From Citrobacter sp. Res13-Sevr-PEB04-36 (GTDB lineage: Bacteria > Pseudomonadota > Gammaproteobacteria > Enterobacterales > Enterobacteriaceae): a DNA stretch of 64,000 bases. The notes under the pieces are model-generated. The model was not told the origin of the DNA. It searched no databases and saw only the letters and a list, made by a program, of their open reading frames with translations. The stretch lies in contig NZ_JADABY010000025.1 in NCBI RefSeq assembly GCF_015672735.1, positions 95,875-159,874 of the forward strand. Reading direction: 5' to 3'. Below are positions 17,414 to 28,931 of this stretch, piece by piece (the first letter of the stretch is position 1; every line of letters starts with the position of its first letter). Made by a program: the position numbers and the translations under genes.

Positions 17414-19069
17414 TTAACGCATTTCGCGGTCGTCGACGTACTGACGTTTATCTGGTGCTGGCGGGAAATACTGATACAGCCAGGTCTCGCTGATAGCATC
17501 GCCCTGGCAACGCAGGAACATGCGCATATCTACCGGATCGGTTGAGTCCGAGGTCGGATACCAGTCAAACTGAATACGATAGCCATCGATAGGCTCTACG
17601 TAGAGGATTTCAATCTGCTTCGCTTCTCCACTGGAGAGCGTAATCACCGGCTCAATACCCTTCGGCGCAGCGGCTTTCAGATCGCCACCGACGAAATCAA
17701 CGGCAAAACGACGTGCCCATTTTTCCGGGTAATGCTCGCCCGGTGCCCATCCTTCCGGGAATCCCCCCATGCCGGTGCGGGTTGCCAACACGCGCGCCAG
17801 CGGCGAGCGTACCGGCGGCTGTGCGCTCCAGTACAGGCGATATTTGAATTCCAGATCGTCACCAGCTTTGATCGCTTTCTCCGGCTGCCAGAAGCAGACG
17901 ACGTTATCCAGCGTTTCACCCGTGGTTGGGATCTCCATCAAGCCAATGGTCCCCTTGCCCCACTGGTTACGCGGCTCGACCCACAGGCTTGGGCGCTTGT
18001 TGTACCAGCCCATGATGTCCTGGTAGTGGGAGAAATCACGATCGAGTTGCAGTAGACCAAACCCGCGCGGGTTGTTATCGGTGTAGGCATTGAACTGCAG
18101 TTTTTGCGGATTGTTCAGCGGACGGCAGATCCACTCCCCGTTGCCGCGCCACATTGCCAGGCGGTCGGAGTCATGGATTTGCGGGTGAATGGTGTCGCAC
18201 ATCCGGCGTTCGTTATTGCCACAGCTAAACATGCTGGTCATCGGCGCAATGCCGAGCTGTTTGATGTCTTTGCGGGCGTAGACATGGTTCTGCACATCCA
18301 TGATCACCTGCGTTTTCTCACAGTGGATCACAAATTTAAACGCACCAGTTACGCTCGGGCTGTCGAGCAGCGCATATACCGTAAAACTGGTCGCGCCCGG
18401 TTTGACTGTTTCGAACCAGAACGCGGTAAAGTCAGGAAACTCTTCTTTGCTATCGGTGTAGGTATCCACCGCCAGACCACGCGCCGACAAACCATACTGA
18501 TAGGTGTCATCTACGGCGCGGAAATAGCTGGCACCGAGGAAAGAAACCACATCGCGGCGGGCCAGTTCCGGTGCTTTAAACACGCGGAAACCGGCGAAGC
18601 CGAGATCGGTTTGCCCTTCCAGCTGTTTGGTATCTACGCCCGCATCGTTGTACTTGAACAGTTCAGGGCGGAAGTGGATCTCACGCGCCATATGCGTACT
18701 GTCATCAACCGAGAACATGCGCACGCGGCGACGGAAGCCCATGCCGACATGGAAGAACTGCGCGTCCAGCTGACGATTTTCAACGTTGTTCCACAGTGAC
18801 TGCTCGGCGTCGTACTGAATACTGTTGTAAGCCTGAGGCGTGAGTTTCGCCAGCGTATCCGGCAACGCGCGCGGCGCACCGCCCCACGGTTTTTGTGCCA
18901 AATCATGGGCCATTGATTGCAGTACGGAAAAATCAAAACGTACGGTTTTTCCGTCTGCAATGTCAGACTCTGCCGCATAGGCAGCACGGGAAAAGAGTGA
19001 TGCAATACCACTGGTTCCGCACACGGCGGCCATTGCCATTGAACCTTTAATAAATCGTCTACGATTCAT
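17414..19069 (-). CDS. opgD: OpgD (MdoD), periplasmic glucan biosynthesis protein
   Basis: A 551-residue periplasmic protein that controls the backbone structure of osmoregulated periplasmic glucans; recent work assigns beta-1,2-glucanase activity to the E. coli protein. The N-terminus [15 protein letters not shown] is a twin-arginine (Tat) signal ending near AAYAAES (residue about 32-34), so it is exported folded. The body has the OpgG/OpgD domains, with recognisable [17 protein letters not shown] near the C-terminus. Length equals E. coli OpgD. It is monocistronic, with about 190 bases upstream. Confidence 0.94.
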   Translation of the reverse strand: MNRRRFIKGSMAMAAVCGTSGIASLFSRAAYAAESDIADGKTVRFDFSVLQSMAHDLAQKPWGGAPRALPDTLAKLTPQAYNSIQYDAEQSLWNNVENRQLDAQFFHVGMGFRRRVRMFSVDDSTHMAREIHFRPELFKYNDAGVDTKQLEGQTDLGFAGFRVFKAPELARRDVVSFLGASYFRAVDDTYQYGLSARGLAVDTYTDSKEEFPDFTAFWFETVKPGATSFTVYALLDSPSVTGAFKFVIHCEKTQVIMDVQNHVYARKDIKQLGIAPMTSMFSCGNNERRMCDTIHPQIHDSDRLAMWRGNGEWICRPLNNPQKLQFNAYTDNNPRGFGLLQLDRDFSHYQDIMGWYNKRPSLWVEPRNQWGKGTIGLMEIPTTGETLDNVVCFWQPEKAIKAGDDLEFKYRLYWSAQPPVRSPLARVLATRTGMGGFPEGWAPGEHYPEKWARRFAVDFVGGDLKAAAPKGIEPVITLSSGEAKQIEILYVEPIDGYRIQFDWYPTSDSTDPVDMRMFLRCQGDAISETWLYQYFPPAPDKRQYVDDREMR

Positions 19070-19262
19070 GCCTGAAAGTAAGTCCTTCTGGTCGTGTGAA
19101 TGGTCCCGCGCCGGTCACAATCTGCGGCAAGAGAGTGCACATTTCTGATCGCTCACTCTAGACAAAATTCATTAATAATCCAATTGTTGGTCGCCGATTA
19201 TCTGTACAAAATCGAAAATATTTTATGTCGATGGGAACAGACCGAATCCCGTGTAAATTCCA

Positions 19263-20606
19263 TTAAAGTAAACCACAGCGCCGTTTACTGCGCTCTTCTG
19301 CCTCCCGATACAACACAAACTCATCATATACCGCACAACCCAGCGCCTGTTCAAACGCGTCCCGACTGGCGTTACCGTGACTGCGCGCCTGGGTTTCATT
19401 GCCCAGATTAGACTGGAAAATACCCGCGGCGCTCACCGGTAAAAAATCTTCGTAGGTGATCGGTTGAGCCACCAGCCAACCCCGCTCGATCAACGGCTGC
19501 GGGTCATCTTCTGGGCGGATCGCCTGACGGTGCGCCTCGCCCGACGGCGTTAGTCGATAGCGAAACCAGGCCAGCCCCTGCTGGCGTAGCAAAAATTCAC
19601 TGTCCGGGAAGGTTTTAAACACCTCTTGAAGATGCAACTGGTGCGTCAGGTTGTCTTTTCCCGTTCCCGCCTTACTCAGCAGTTCATCGTACAGCGCCCG
19701 GCCTTTGGGGGTCAGCGCCACGCCACGTTGTTCAATCTCACCAAAACGAGCAGTGTGCGTGCCGCGCATTTCACCAGCAAACAGTACCGCCTCCTCCAGC
19801 GCTTTAAAACTGGTCTGGCGCAGCAGAATGGGCACCTCACGGCGCGGCGGCCCTTCAATGAGGATTTTTGGTTCGATACCGCACTCCGGCATCATCGACT
19901 GCACGCGGTCGATATCCAGCGTGCGCGGCGTCAGATGGTTGATGTGGCAACCGGGGAAACACACTACATCGGCAATCAGTCGGTGTTCGTTGTGCAGCGC
20001 GTGATAGGTCTCTTCATCTACCGTAGCGTGCTGATGCCAGCGGAAGGTTTCCAGCGCTTGATGCACAAATTCCTGAGCCTGCGCGGCTGTGAAACCGCCC
20101 TGTTCATCAAACTCATCCAATAGTTCGTGGCAACGGCGGGTAAAGATATCGCGTTTTGCAAGAATGTCTGCAGCCCGCTGGCGTAACGCGACGTTATCGA
20201 TTAATTCGAGGCGTAATAACGAGGTAAAGACCCGAAACGGATTACGCGAAAGTGAGGCATCGTCAATGGGACGAAACGCCGTGGAATGGACGGGGACGCC
20301 CGCCTGGGAGAGATCGTAATAGCTGACCGGATACATGCCCATAATGGCAAACATCCGCCGCAGCGTGGACAGTTCCTGTGCGGTACCCACCCGGATGGCA
20401 CCGTGGCGCTCAACGTTAAGACGCGCCAGTTCATCCGCATTGGCCAATTTTTCATGCAGCGTCGGATTATTTTCCAGTACCGCCAGATTCACATCAGCGA
20501 CAAGTTCCAGCAACGTGCCGTACTGCGGGACTTCCTGCTGGTACATTGCTGACATTGCCTGCGAAAATTGTTCCCGAATCTCATCTGCCGTGATGGTGTT
20601 CGCCAT
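19263..20606 (-). CDS. ydcJ: YdcJ, DUF1338/HglS-family non-heme iron enzyme
   Basis: A 447-residue protein of the DUF1338 family. The characterised relative HglS is an iron-dependent 2-oxoadipate dioxygenase/decarboxylase producing D-2-hydroxyglutarate in lysine catabolism. Candidate metal-binding regions are visible: ERHGAIRVGT near residue 70, CFPGCHINHLTPRTLDID near 220 and LFAGEMRGTHTARFGEIEQRG near 290, in line with a His-His-Glu triad. Whether E. coli-type YdcJ has the same substrate is unproven. The ATG at 20606 follows GGAGG. Confidence 0.88.
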   Translation of the reverse strand: MANTITADEIREQFSQAMSAMYQQEVPQYGTLLELVADVNLAVLENNPTLHEKLANADELARLNVERHGAIRVGTAQELSTLRRMFAIMGMYPVSYYDLSQAGVPVHSTAFRPIDDASLSRNPFRVFTSLLRLELIDNVALRQRAADILAKRDIFTRRCHELLDEFDEQGGFTAAQAQEFVHQALETFRWHQHATVDEETYHALHNEHRLIADVVCFPGCHINHLTPRTLDIDRVQSMMPECGIEPKILIEGPPRREVPILLRQTSFKALEEAVLFAGEMRGTHTARFGEIEQRGVALTPKGRALYDELLSKAGTGKDNLTHQLHLQEVFKTFPDSEFLLRQQGLAWFRYRLTPSGEAHRQAIRPEDDPQPLIERGWLVAQPITYEDFLPVSAAGIFQSNLGNETQARSHGNASRDAFEQALGCAVYDEFVLYREAEERSKRRCGLL

Positions 20607-20716
20607 AATGTCATGCCTCCAGTGAATATTACCTGGAGTGTAGAGAACGCTACCGAGTCCGGTGGGAAGAATTTACAAACTGTGATCTCACATAAATTCC
20701 CCCACCCACAAAGAAC

Positions 20717-21619
20717 TTACTGGCGTGGTTTTAAATGACTTTCCAGCCATGGCAGCATCTGTTTTTTACGACTCAGCATTCCTTCAACTTTGCAGGGCTG
20801 CGCGATATCTGTCAGTTCTTTTCCGGCAAACCACAGGCTGGTGTCACCTTTGTTGATATCCGTCAGCATCAGCACCACCAGCGCGGCGTGGTGTTCTTCA
20901 GCATAGCGCGCCATTTCCGCACGCAAATCGTCCAGCACCGGCGCAACCTGATCCAGCGCATACAGTTCCAGCTGAGCCACGCAAACCTGATGCCCATGAA
21001 TCGTAAACGTTTTGCAATCTTTATTGAGAAGTTGCCGGGCGTTCATCCCTTCCACGCTGGTTTTAGCTGACAGCAGGTCGCGGCAGAATGCCTCCCGACC
21101 AACCCCCGTTTTTTCAACCAACGCGTCCACCGCCTGGCGGTCGTCTGCCGTGGTAGTAGGTGAACGCAGCGTGACAGTGTCACTCAAAATAGCACCTAGC
21201 AGCAAAACGGCCTCGGCGGAAGAGATCTGACGACGCTCCTCTTCCGACATCAGTTGCCATAACAGCGTCGCGCTACTGCCGACCGGTTTCACCCACACTT
21301 CCGGTGGTAAACGCGTCACCAAACCACCGAGGCGGTGATGATCGATAATACCAACGACATTACTCTCAGCCAGAGAATCTGGACCCTGAACCGGTTCAGT
21401 AAAATCAACCAGCCAGACATCACAGTCGGTCAGTGGAAACGTCAGCAGTTCAGGCATCGAGAGTCCCGCGTACTCAAAGATAAACTGCGTTTCGCGATTA
21501 GGTTCACCCGCGCGCCATGCCGTCGCCTGCTGGCCGCGTAAGGTTAACCAGCGCGCAGTCATCGCGGCGGTGCAGATGGCATCGCTATCGGGATTAAGGT
21601 GCCCTATTACATGAATCAT
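20717..21619 (-). CDS. Manganese-dependent (family II) inorganic pyrophosphatase
   Basis: A 300-residue DHH-superfamily enzyme that hydrolyses pyrophosphate to phosphate in the cytosol. Family motifs are complete: GHLNPDSDAI near residue 6 (HxxPDxD metal ligands), DCDVWLVDF near 66, IIDHHRLGG near 90 (DHH), and the substrate-binding SRKKQ near the C-terminus. Family II enzymes are typical of Bacillus, streptococci and vibrios; K-12 uses the unrelated family I Ppa and has no gene here between ydcJ and ydcI. The ATG has AAGG seven bases upstream. The 220-base gap to ydcI allows independent control. Confidence 0.9.
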   Translation of the reverse strand: MIHVIGHLNPDSDAICTAAMTARWLTLRGQQATAWRAGEPNRETQFIFEYAGLSMPELLTFPLTDCDVWLVDFTEPVQGPDSLAESNVVGIIDHHRLGGLVTRLPPEVWVKPVGSSATLLWQLMSEEERRQISSAEAVLLLGAILSDTVTLRSPTTTADDRQAVDALVEKTGVGREAFCRDLLSAKTSVEGMNARQLLNKDCKTFTIHGHQVCVAQLELYALDQVAPVLDDLRAEMARYAEEHHAALVVLMLTDINKGDTSLWFAGKELTDIAQPCKVEGMLSRKKQMLPWLESHLKPRQ

Positions 21620-21839
21620 TAATCAGTGCCTTGTGGTGAGTAGAGAACAATAGCCAAAGTATAACGACCGGGCACATTCCCTGCCATGATCCCGCTGCGC
21701 AGTCAGGCAGTACAAAACATAAGCAAAATAAATCAGTTGTAAGTAAAATATGATAAATGTTAATAATATTTTGCTATCAGGTTATCAAAAACCAACAACT
21801 TTACTTGCTACCGATACGGCTCTGTTTTTAACATCGCTT

Positions 21840-22763
21840 ATGGAAAAAAATGTTCTGTTCAATCAGCGTATTCGCTTGCGCCATCTTCATACTTTTGTCG
21901 CCGTTGCCCAACAGGGGACGCTGGGGCGCGCGGCTGAAACCCTAAACTTGAGTCAACCGGCCCTCTCCAAAACACTCAACGAACTGGAGCAACTGACCGG
22001 GACACGCCTCTTCGAGCGCGGTCGCCTTGGTGCGCAGTTAACACTACCCGGCGAACAGTTTCTTACCCATGCGGTAAGGGTTCTGGACGCGCTCAATACC
22101 GCCGGTCAGGCATTAAATCGTCGCGAAGAAGCGCATAATGATGTCGTGCGTATCGGGGCACTACCGACGGCTGCACTGGGTATTCTTCCCGCCGTCATTG
22201 GTCCGTTCCACAAGCAGCAAATGGAGACCACGCTGCAAGTTGCCACCATGAGTAACCCGATGATCCTGGCTGGGTTAAAATCCGCGGAAATCGATCTCGG
22301 CATTGGCCGGATGGCCGATGCGGAACTTATGGTCGGGCTGAACTACGAATTATTATTTCTCGAGTCGCTCAAGCTGGTGGTGCGCCCTAACCACCCGTTG
22401 TTGCAGGAAACCATCACGCTAAGCCGGGTGATGGAGTGGCCGGTTGTGGTTTCGCCAAAAGGCACCGCGCCGAGACAGCATGCGGAAGCCCTGCTGCAAA
22501 GTCAGGGATGTGAACTGCCGCGAGGTTGTATTGAAACCCTGTCGGCATCGCTTTCGCGGCAGTTGACCGTAGATTACGACTATGTGTGGTTTGTACCATC
22601 AGGCGCGGTGCGGGAAGATTTGCGCCAGGCCACGCTGGTGTCATTACCGGTACCGACGCAAGGGTCCGGTGAGCCCATTGGCATTTTGACCCGTAGCGAC
22701 GTTCAACTCTCTACCGCCGCACAGATCCTCATCGCCGCGATCCGCAAAACCGTCCCATTTTGA
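21840..22763 (+). CDS. ydcI: YdcI, LysR-family transcriptional regulator
   Basis: A 307-residue LysR-type regulator. The helix-turn-helix is at residues about 15-70 (LRHLHTFVAVAQQGTLGRAAETLNLSQPALSK), followed by a PBP2-type effector domain. In Salmonella and E. coli YdcI affects pH stress and is autoregulated. The start MEKNVLFNQRIRLRH at 21840 reproduces the E. coli length; the frame extends 30 codons upstream without family similarity. Its stop lies 20 bases before a bidirectional terminator shared with trg. Confidence 0.92.
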   Translation: MEKNVLFNQRIRLRHLHTFVAVAQQGTLGRAAETLNLSQPALSKTLNELEQLTGTRLFERGRLGAQLTLPGEQFLTHAVRVLDALNTAGQALNRREEAHNDVVRIGALPTAALGILPAVIGPFHKQQMETTLQVATMSNPMILAGLKSAEIDLGIGRMADAELMVGLNYELLFLESLKLVVRPNHPLLQETITLSRVMEWPVVVSPKGTAPRQHAEALLQSQGCELPRGCIETLSASLSRQLTVDYDYVWFVPSGAVREDLRQATLVSLPVPTQGSGEPIGILTRSDVQLSTAAQILIAAIRKTVPF

Positions 22764-22783
22764 TATTTCTCGCCGCCAAAAAT

Positions 22784-22805
22784 AAAGGGACCCGCGGGTC
22801 CCTTT
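22784..22805. terminator. Bidirectional terminator between ydcI and trg
   Basis: A perfect 22-base palindrome made of AAAGGGACCC and its complement around GC lies between the convergent ydcI and trg genes, 20 and 5 bases from their stops. A and T tails on both sides allow termination in either direction. Confidence 0.85.
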
Positions 22806-22809
22806 ATGG

Positions 22810-24498
22810 TTAAAACGTTTCCCAATGCTCACCGTGGGATGGCGACGTTTGCGGCGACGAATAAACCGGTGTAGCCGCAAGGGGAACGCGTTTTTTCACG
22901 CTGCCGCCCTGCAAGCGAAAGGTGCCAACCGCCTGGGTTAAACGTGCCGCCTGCTCTTCCAGCGAGGCCGCTGCGGCAGACGCTTCTTCGACCAGCGAGG
23001 CGTTTTGCTGCGTCACCTTATCCATCTCTGAAATCGCCTGGCTCACCTGCACAATGCCCCGGCTTTGCTCATCAGAGGCGGCGGCAATTTCCAGCATAAT
23101 ATCGGTCACGCGTTTTACCGCATCAACGATATCCGTCATGGTATTGCCTGCAGCCACCACTTCACCAGAGCCTTGATCAATCAGCCGTACGGATTCGCTG
23201 ATCAACCCTTCAATCTCTTTTGCCGCCTGGGCACTACGGCTTGCCAGCGTACGCACTTCGCTGGCCACCACCGCAAAGCCGCGCCCCTGCTCGCCTGCCC
23301 GCGCCGCTTCAACCGCCGCATTCAGTGCCAGGATATTAGTCTGGAAAGCAATGCTGTTGATGACGGCGGTAATTTCGGAGATTTTCTTCGAGCTGGTCGA
23401 AATGTTGCCCATGGTATGCACCACGCCAGAAACCATCTGACCACCCCGACTGGCTTTGCCGGAAGCATCTTCCGCCAGTTTGCTGGCATGATGCGCGTTA
23501 TCGGCGTTCTGTTTCACCGTAGCCGTTAGCTCTTCCATACTGGCTGCCGTCTGTTCAATCGCCGCAGCCTGTTCTTCCGTACGCGATGACAGGTCCGTAT
23601 TCCCCATAGAGATTTCACTGGTCCCGCGATAGATTTCTTCCGCCCCCTGACGCACGGTGCCCACGGTTTTCACCAGAGACTGCTGCATGGTCTGCAAATG
23701 ACGGCTCAGACGACCAATCTCGCTACGTCCGGTAGGCTCATCCTGCATGGTCAGATCGCCCGCAGAGATTTGCTCAATACGTTTGGCTGCACGCAACAGT
23801 GGATGGATCACGGTACGACGCAGCACTATAAATGTCATCAACGTCAAGACCAGCGCCAGGCCGAATGCGCCCAACATAAAGGCTATGCCAAGCTGGGTGC
23901 GATGATGGGCCTGCTCACTGAGCTGATTCGCCCTTGCGGTACGGACCTCAATGGCCTTCAGCAGCACTTTGTTGTAGGCGGTATCCAGCGGCCTGGCCTG
24001 TTCATTTTCATGATTGATGATCGCTTCGAACATGCCGTTTTTGGCATATTTGAGCATCGGCTGCAAACCGTCGACATACGCCTTAAAACTGGCATTCAGT
24101 TCCGCGCCTAACGCTTCATCTGCCGGCGTTTTCACCGCCCGTGACAGATAGGCGTTAAAACCGTCCTGCGACTGCTTAATCCGCTTTTCCGCCTCCGCGA
24201 TATTGGCCTTCATATCGTCCATTTCAGCAATACGGCTTGCCGCACCGGCATGGATCATATTGATACGCGAAGTGCGCAAGTGGTTAGAGCTGTTAGATAA
24301 CCCCATCCTGACCTGAATCTCATCGGTTACATCGCGCTGATCGCGATCGGCCTGCATAAGAAAATAGCTCGCCAGCCCGGAACTTAAAGCGAACAGCAGA
24401 AGGATGCCACCGAGAATGGAGGAAAACAGCGGAACCAGTCGGATTTGATGCAGGAAACCCAGTTTATGCTGGGTCTGCATCGATGTTGTGTTGTCCAT
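22810..24498 (-). CDS. trg: Trg, ribose/galactose methyl-accepting chemotaxis receptor
   Basis: A 562-residue inner-membrane chemoreceptor. TM1 is at about residues 18-38 ([22 protein letters not shown]), then a periplasmic four-helix ligand domain, TM2 near 190-215, a HAMP domain, and the signalling domain with the universal hairpin tip ([33 protein letters not shown]). The C-terminal EHWETF is the pentapeptide that tethers CheR/CheB, as in high-abundance receptors and Trg. The start MDNTTSMQ is chosen over an upstream ATG because it aligns with Salmonella Trg and lies downstream of a sigma-28 promoter. Confidence 0.93.
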   Translation of the reverse strand: MDNTTSMQTQHKLGFLHQIRLVPLFSSILGGILLLFALSSGLASYFLMQADRDQRDVTDEIQVRMGLSNSSNHLRTSRINMIHAGAASRIAEMDDMKANIAEAEKRIKQSQDGFNAYLSRAVKTPADEALGAELNASFKAYVDGLQPMLKYAKNGMFEAIINHENEQARPLDTAYNKVLLKAIEVRTARANQLSEQAHHRTQLGIAFMLGAFGLALVLTLMTFIVLRRTVIHPLLRAAKRIEQISAGDLTMQDEPTGRSEIGRLSRHLQTMQQSLVKTVGTVRQGAEEIYRGTSEISMGNTDLSSRTEEQAAAIEQTAASMEELTATVKQNADNAHHASKLAEDASGKASRGGQMVSGVVHTMGNISTSSKKISEITAVINSIAFQTNILALNAAVEAARAGEQGRGFAVVASEVRTLASRSAQAAKEIEGLISESVRLIDQGSGEVVAAGNTMTDIVDAVKRVTDIMLEIAAASDEQSRGIVQVSQAISEMDKVTQQNASLVEEASAAAASLEEQAARLTQAVGTFRLQGGSVKKRVPLAATPVYSSPQTSPSHGEHWETF

Positions 24499-24550
24499 GA
24501 CCGTCGACTCTCTTGTAGGGTTTATGCGTGAAAACACGCCCGATAGATAG

Positions 24551-24577
24551 TCATCGGCAATCCGCCTGGATTGCTTA
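24551..24577 (-). promoter_or_regulatory. Sigma-28 (FliA) promoter of trg
   Basis: On the minus strand, TAAGCAAT (24577-24570), an 11-base spacer and GCCGATGA (24558-24551) match the flagellar consensus TAAAGTTT-N11-GCCGATAA with the exact spacing. It ends 52 bases before the trg ATG, so trg is expected to be in the class 3 flagellar regulon. Confidence 0.8.
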
Positions 24578-24667
24578 CCGCGAAAAGCGCCGGATTCGTC
24601 ACACTTTCACAACATCATTCTAAAAAATTCAGGAAAGTGCCAGCGGAGAGCTCCGCCGGCGGATGGA

Positions 24668-26094
<1,427 letters not shown>

Positions 26095-26103
26095 ACGCCC
26101 TCC

Positions 26104-26128
26104 AGATACTATAGGGGGGTATGGTATC
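26104..26128 (-). promoter_or_regulatory. FrmR operator and promoter of frmRA
   Basis: On the minus strand a six-C tract flanked by AT half-sites (ATACCATACCCCCC followed by TATAGTAT, 26106-26127) matches the CsoR/FrmR-type operator of inverted AT arms around a G/C run and sits 10 bases before the frmR ATG. TATAGT within it can serve as the -10 box. Confidence 0.75.
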
Positions 26129-26267
26129 TGGTTTTATGACCTCGTGTAAACGGTGATATTTATGGGGTTATGAGGAGAGACGCAATCGACCGCCTGTATC
26201 GGGTAATTAAATAAATGCCAGACGTCTCCAAAAAAGAAATAGCACCCTCTGTTTTTATAAAATCCAC

Positions 26268-27533
26268 TTACCCCACCCGCAGCAAATCCGTAAAACGTGT
26301 GGTATATCGTGGGGAAAGCATTTCTCGTTTCATCTGCCACTGCTGCTCTATTCCCTGCCCGGCAAACCAGAGCGTTCCACGACCCTTTTCATTGAGTCTA
26401 TCCACCACCGTCATCAACTCCGCGCTGTGGGGTCGGGGGGTATTGTCATCAAACAGATTCAGTTGCGCCACGCCAGAACTGAAAAAGTCCCCCAACATCA
26501 CGCCCGCTTTTTGATAGCGCAACCCTTCGCGCCAGATAACATCCAGGCAGCGCGTTGCCGCATTGATAATATCCCGACTGTCCTGAGTGGGAGTCAGCAC
26601 ATTGAGCGAAGCGCTGTTGCCGTAATAGGGTTCATTCGGAGCAAATGGGCTGGTTTTAATAAACGTAGAAATAAACTGACAATACTGGTGTTCCCCACGT
26701 AATTTTTCTGCCGCACGTGCGGCATAGGCGCAAATCGCCTCCCGCATGGCGTTGTAATCCGTGAGCCTCTCACCAAACTATCTTGAGCAGATGATTTCCT
26801 GCTTCACCGGCGCAAACTCTTCAAAACCCAGGCAGGGTTCGCCGCGCAGTTCACGTACTGTGCGCTCGAGCACGACGTTGAAATGTTTGCGAATAAAGCA
26901 AATGTCGGTATCCGCCAGATCGAGGACCGTTTTAATACCCATTGCATCCAGTTTCTTGCTGATACGGCGTCCAACGCCCCAGACTTCATCAACCGGGAGT
27001 GCAGCCATCAGCTTACGCTGACGTTCCCTGTTCGAGAGATCCACTACTCCGCCCGTCTGCTGTTGCCATTTTTTGGCCGCATGGTTCGCGAGCTTTGCCA
27101 GGGTCTTCGTCTGGGCGATGCCAATCCCCACCGTGAGATGGGTTTTCTGTAAAATATTCGCTCTCATCTCCCGACCAAAATCAGTCAGATCTCTGCAATT
27201 GCGCACCCCGGCTACATCGCAGAAGGCTTCATCAATGCTGTATATTTCCACGCGCGGAGAAAACGCCTCCAGGATCGACATCACCCTGCTGCTCATATCC
27301 GCATACAGCTCATAGTTTGAGCTAAAGCACACCACGCCGTAGCGACGGAACAGATCCTTTTGTTTGAAGTACGGAGCCCCCATTTTAACACCCAGTTGCT
27401 TTGCTTCCGCGCTACAGGCGATGACACAACCATCGTTGTTTGAAAGCACCACAACGGGCCTCCCGCTAAGATCGGGGCGAAAGACGGTTTCGCAGCTGGC
27501 ATAAAACGAATTCACATCACAGAGGGCGAACAT
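26268..27533 (-). pseudogene. umuC: UmuC, DNA polymerase V catalytic subunit, interrupted by an in-frame amber codon
   Basis: A 422-codon frame equal in length to E. coli umuC, but codon 252 is TAG (26778-26780). Reading continues in the same frame on both sides (CSR, stop, FGERLTDYNAMREAI), at a position that is Ser in other UmuC proteins (CSRSFGER), so a single base change explains it. The 251-residue product keeps palm, fingers and thumb ([14 protein letters not shown], and the catalytic SIDEAFCD) but loses most of the little finger and the clamp-binding motif QLNLF, which lies after the stop. No ribosome-binding site precedes the next ATG (26747). The start overlaps the umuD stop by one base. 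Either a recent pseudogene, a suppressed codon or a base-call error. Confidence 0.85.
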
Positions 27534-27952
27534 CAGCGCAAAGCCTTCACAACGTACGTGACAACACCAAACACATTGAGCGACTCTTCACTACCAGGCA
27601 CGATCGGGGCATACGCGCTGTTCATGGGAAGAAGCTGCACCGTTGGACGGAGCTGCAGTCGTTTCACCGTAAACGCACCATCAACTGCGGCGATGATAAT
27701 ATCGCCATGCGTAGCCGTTACCGAACTGTCGACCACCAGTAAATCACCGTCATCAATGCCTCCGTCAATCATCGAGTCCCCCGCTGCTTTCACAAAGTAC
27801 GTGGCGCTGGGATGTTGGATCATCAGTTCATTCAGATCGATACGGCGCTCGACATAATCCGCAGCCGGGCTGGGAAACCCGCACTGAACAAGGTCACTAA
27901 ACAAGGGGATCGTACATATTTCGCGGAGATCCGCTGGCGTGAGAAACAACAT
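27533..27952 (-). CDS. umuD: UmuD, SOS mutagenesis protein (LexA-type autoprotease)
   Basis: A 139-residue protein that RecA-ssDNA filaments induce to cleave itself to UmuD', the accessory subunit of polymerase V. All functional residues are present at standard positions: the Cys24-Gly25 cleavage site (QCGFPSP), the nucleophile Ser60 (AGDSMID) and the general base Lys97 (FTVKRLQL). It is the first gene of umuDC, 18 bases after a near-perfect LexA box. In K-12 umuDC lies elsewhere, so the operon is an added block between frmR and cybB. Confidence 0.94.
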   Translation of the reverse strand: MLFLTPADLREICTIPLFSDLVQCGFPSPAADYVERRIDLNELMIQHPSATYFVKAAGDSMIDGGIDDGDLLVVDSSVTATHGDIIIAAVDGAFTVKRLQLRPTVQLLPMNSAYAPIVPGSEESLNVFGVVTYVVKALR

Positions 27953-27970
27953 AATAGCTCGTCCAATATT

Positions 27971-27990
27971 TACTGTATCTATATACAGTA
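27971..27990 (-). promoter_or_regulatory. LexA (SOS) box of umuDC
   Basis: taCTGTatctatatACAGta fits the SOS box CTGT-N8-ACAG with an AT-rich core and the preferred TA flanks. It lies 18 bases upstream of the umuD ATG, the usual arrangement for SOS-repressed umuDC. Confidence 0.93.
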
Positions 27991-28175
27991 GTTTTATCTG
28001 TGCTATTGATCAAGCGGCTTTTTGCGGGGTTATTGCTAGTCTCCTGAATAATAAAGACTCCCGTGTTACACAAAGGTGTCATGGTCAGAAACCGGGCATA
28101 GTGGCGACATAAAATCATTAAAATACGACTGCAGGGAAAAGTGACCCGTAGGCACTCGTCAGCCTGAAAGCAAAT

Positions 28176-28194
28176 GCCCCGCATAATGCGGGGC
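28176..28194 (-). terminator. Terminator of cybB
   Basis: GCCCCGCA and TGCGGGGC pair around a three-base loop, 14 bases after the cybB stop; read leftwards it is followed by ATTTGCTTTC. Probable intrinsic terminator. Confidence 0.75.
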
Positions 28195-28208
28195 GATAAC
28201 TATCGACG

Positions 28209-28739
28209 TTACGAACGCTTGCGCGGCATCATGCGCAGCAACGTATTATCCTTCCAGAAATAGTGATGCATCAGGGCGGCGGCGGCATGCAGGCCAATGA
28301 CAAAATAGCCCAGATTTGCCAGCGTCACATGCCAGGACTTCAGCATATCCACCACATCAAAGTTAGCCTCTGCCGCATGCGGCATAACGATGCCAAAGGC
28401 CATCCACGGATTCCCCCGGTTGTACATCATCACCAGGCCAATAATCGGCAGGACGATAAACAGCAGATAAATAACCAGATGCCCAAGGTGTGCCATGCCG
28501 GTCATCATCGGCTTCGGTTTTGGCACAATCGGCGGGGTTGGATATTTCAGCCTGACCAGCAGGCGCGTCACCATCAGCACTAAAATCGTGATGCCGCAGG
28601 AGACGTGCACCATGTTGAACCCGGGGCGATAGCTGCGCGGGAAAAACCCGCGAAATTCCATGGCACTGTAGGCCACAATCACCAACAAAAAGACCAGCCA
28701 GTGGATGCCAATTTGCAGGCCTGAATACTTATTCCCCAT
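28209..28739 (-). CDS. cybB: CybB, cytochrome b561 (superoxide:ubiquinone oxidoreductase)
   Basis: A 176-residue four-helix inner-membrane di-heme cytochrome b. His residues that can bind heme are in the first helix (IGIHWLVFLLVIVAY), in NMVHVSCG, in SWHVTLANLGYF and in IGLHAAAALMHHYF. E. coli CybB of the same length was shown to transfer electrons from superoxide to ubiquinone. The start MGNKYSGLQIGIHW at 28739 follows AGGAAG; a start 12 codons upstream is not conserved. Divergent from gapC. Confidence 0.92.
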   Translation of the reverse strand: MGNKYSGLQIGIHWLVFLLVIVAYSAMEFRGFFPRSYRPGFNMVHVSCGITILVLMVTRLLVRLKYPTPPIVPKPKPMMTGMAHLGHLVIYLLFIVLPIIGLVMMYNRGNPWMAFGIVMPHAAEANFDVVDMLKSWHVTLANLGYFVIGLHAAAALMHHYFWKDNTLLRMMPRKRS

Positions 28740-28931
28740 AACACTTCCTGAGTAAAAACAATAATGCGCCAACATAACCAGCTTTTGTTAAAAATTCATT
28801 AACTTTGTTCACTCATTTTCAGTCAGTTACGTTTAACCGCAAAAACAGCTATTGCCCCTGCGGCCTGACTGGACTATGCCTGGTAGGGAAAATATGTCGT
28901 ACCGCGTCATCCATCCTGACAGGAGAAAACC

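Noticed and set aside
26268..26747. Separate gene for the UmuC C-terminal fragment
   Set aside because: It is in the same frame as the upstream part and has no ribosome-binding site; treated as one interrupted gene.
27991..28175. hok/sok or RydC locus downstream of cybB
   Set aside because: K-12 has small RNA and toxin genes in this neighbourhood, but I find no hydrophobic toxin peptide and no RydC-like sequence.
27897..28184. 95-codon ORF between umuD and cybB
   Set aside because: Crosses the LexA box and the umuD start; no recognisable protein.
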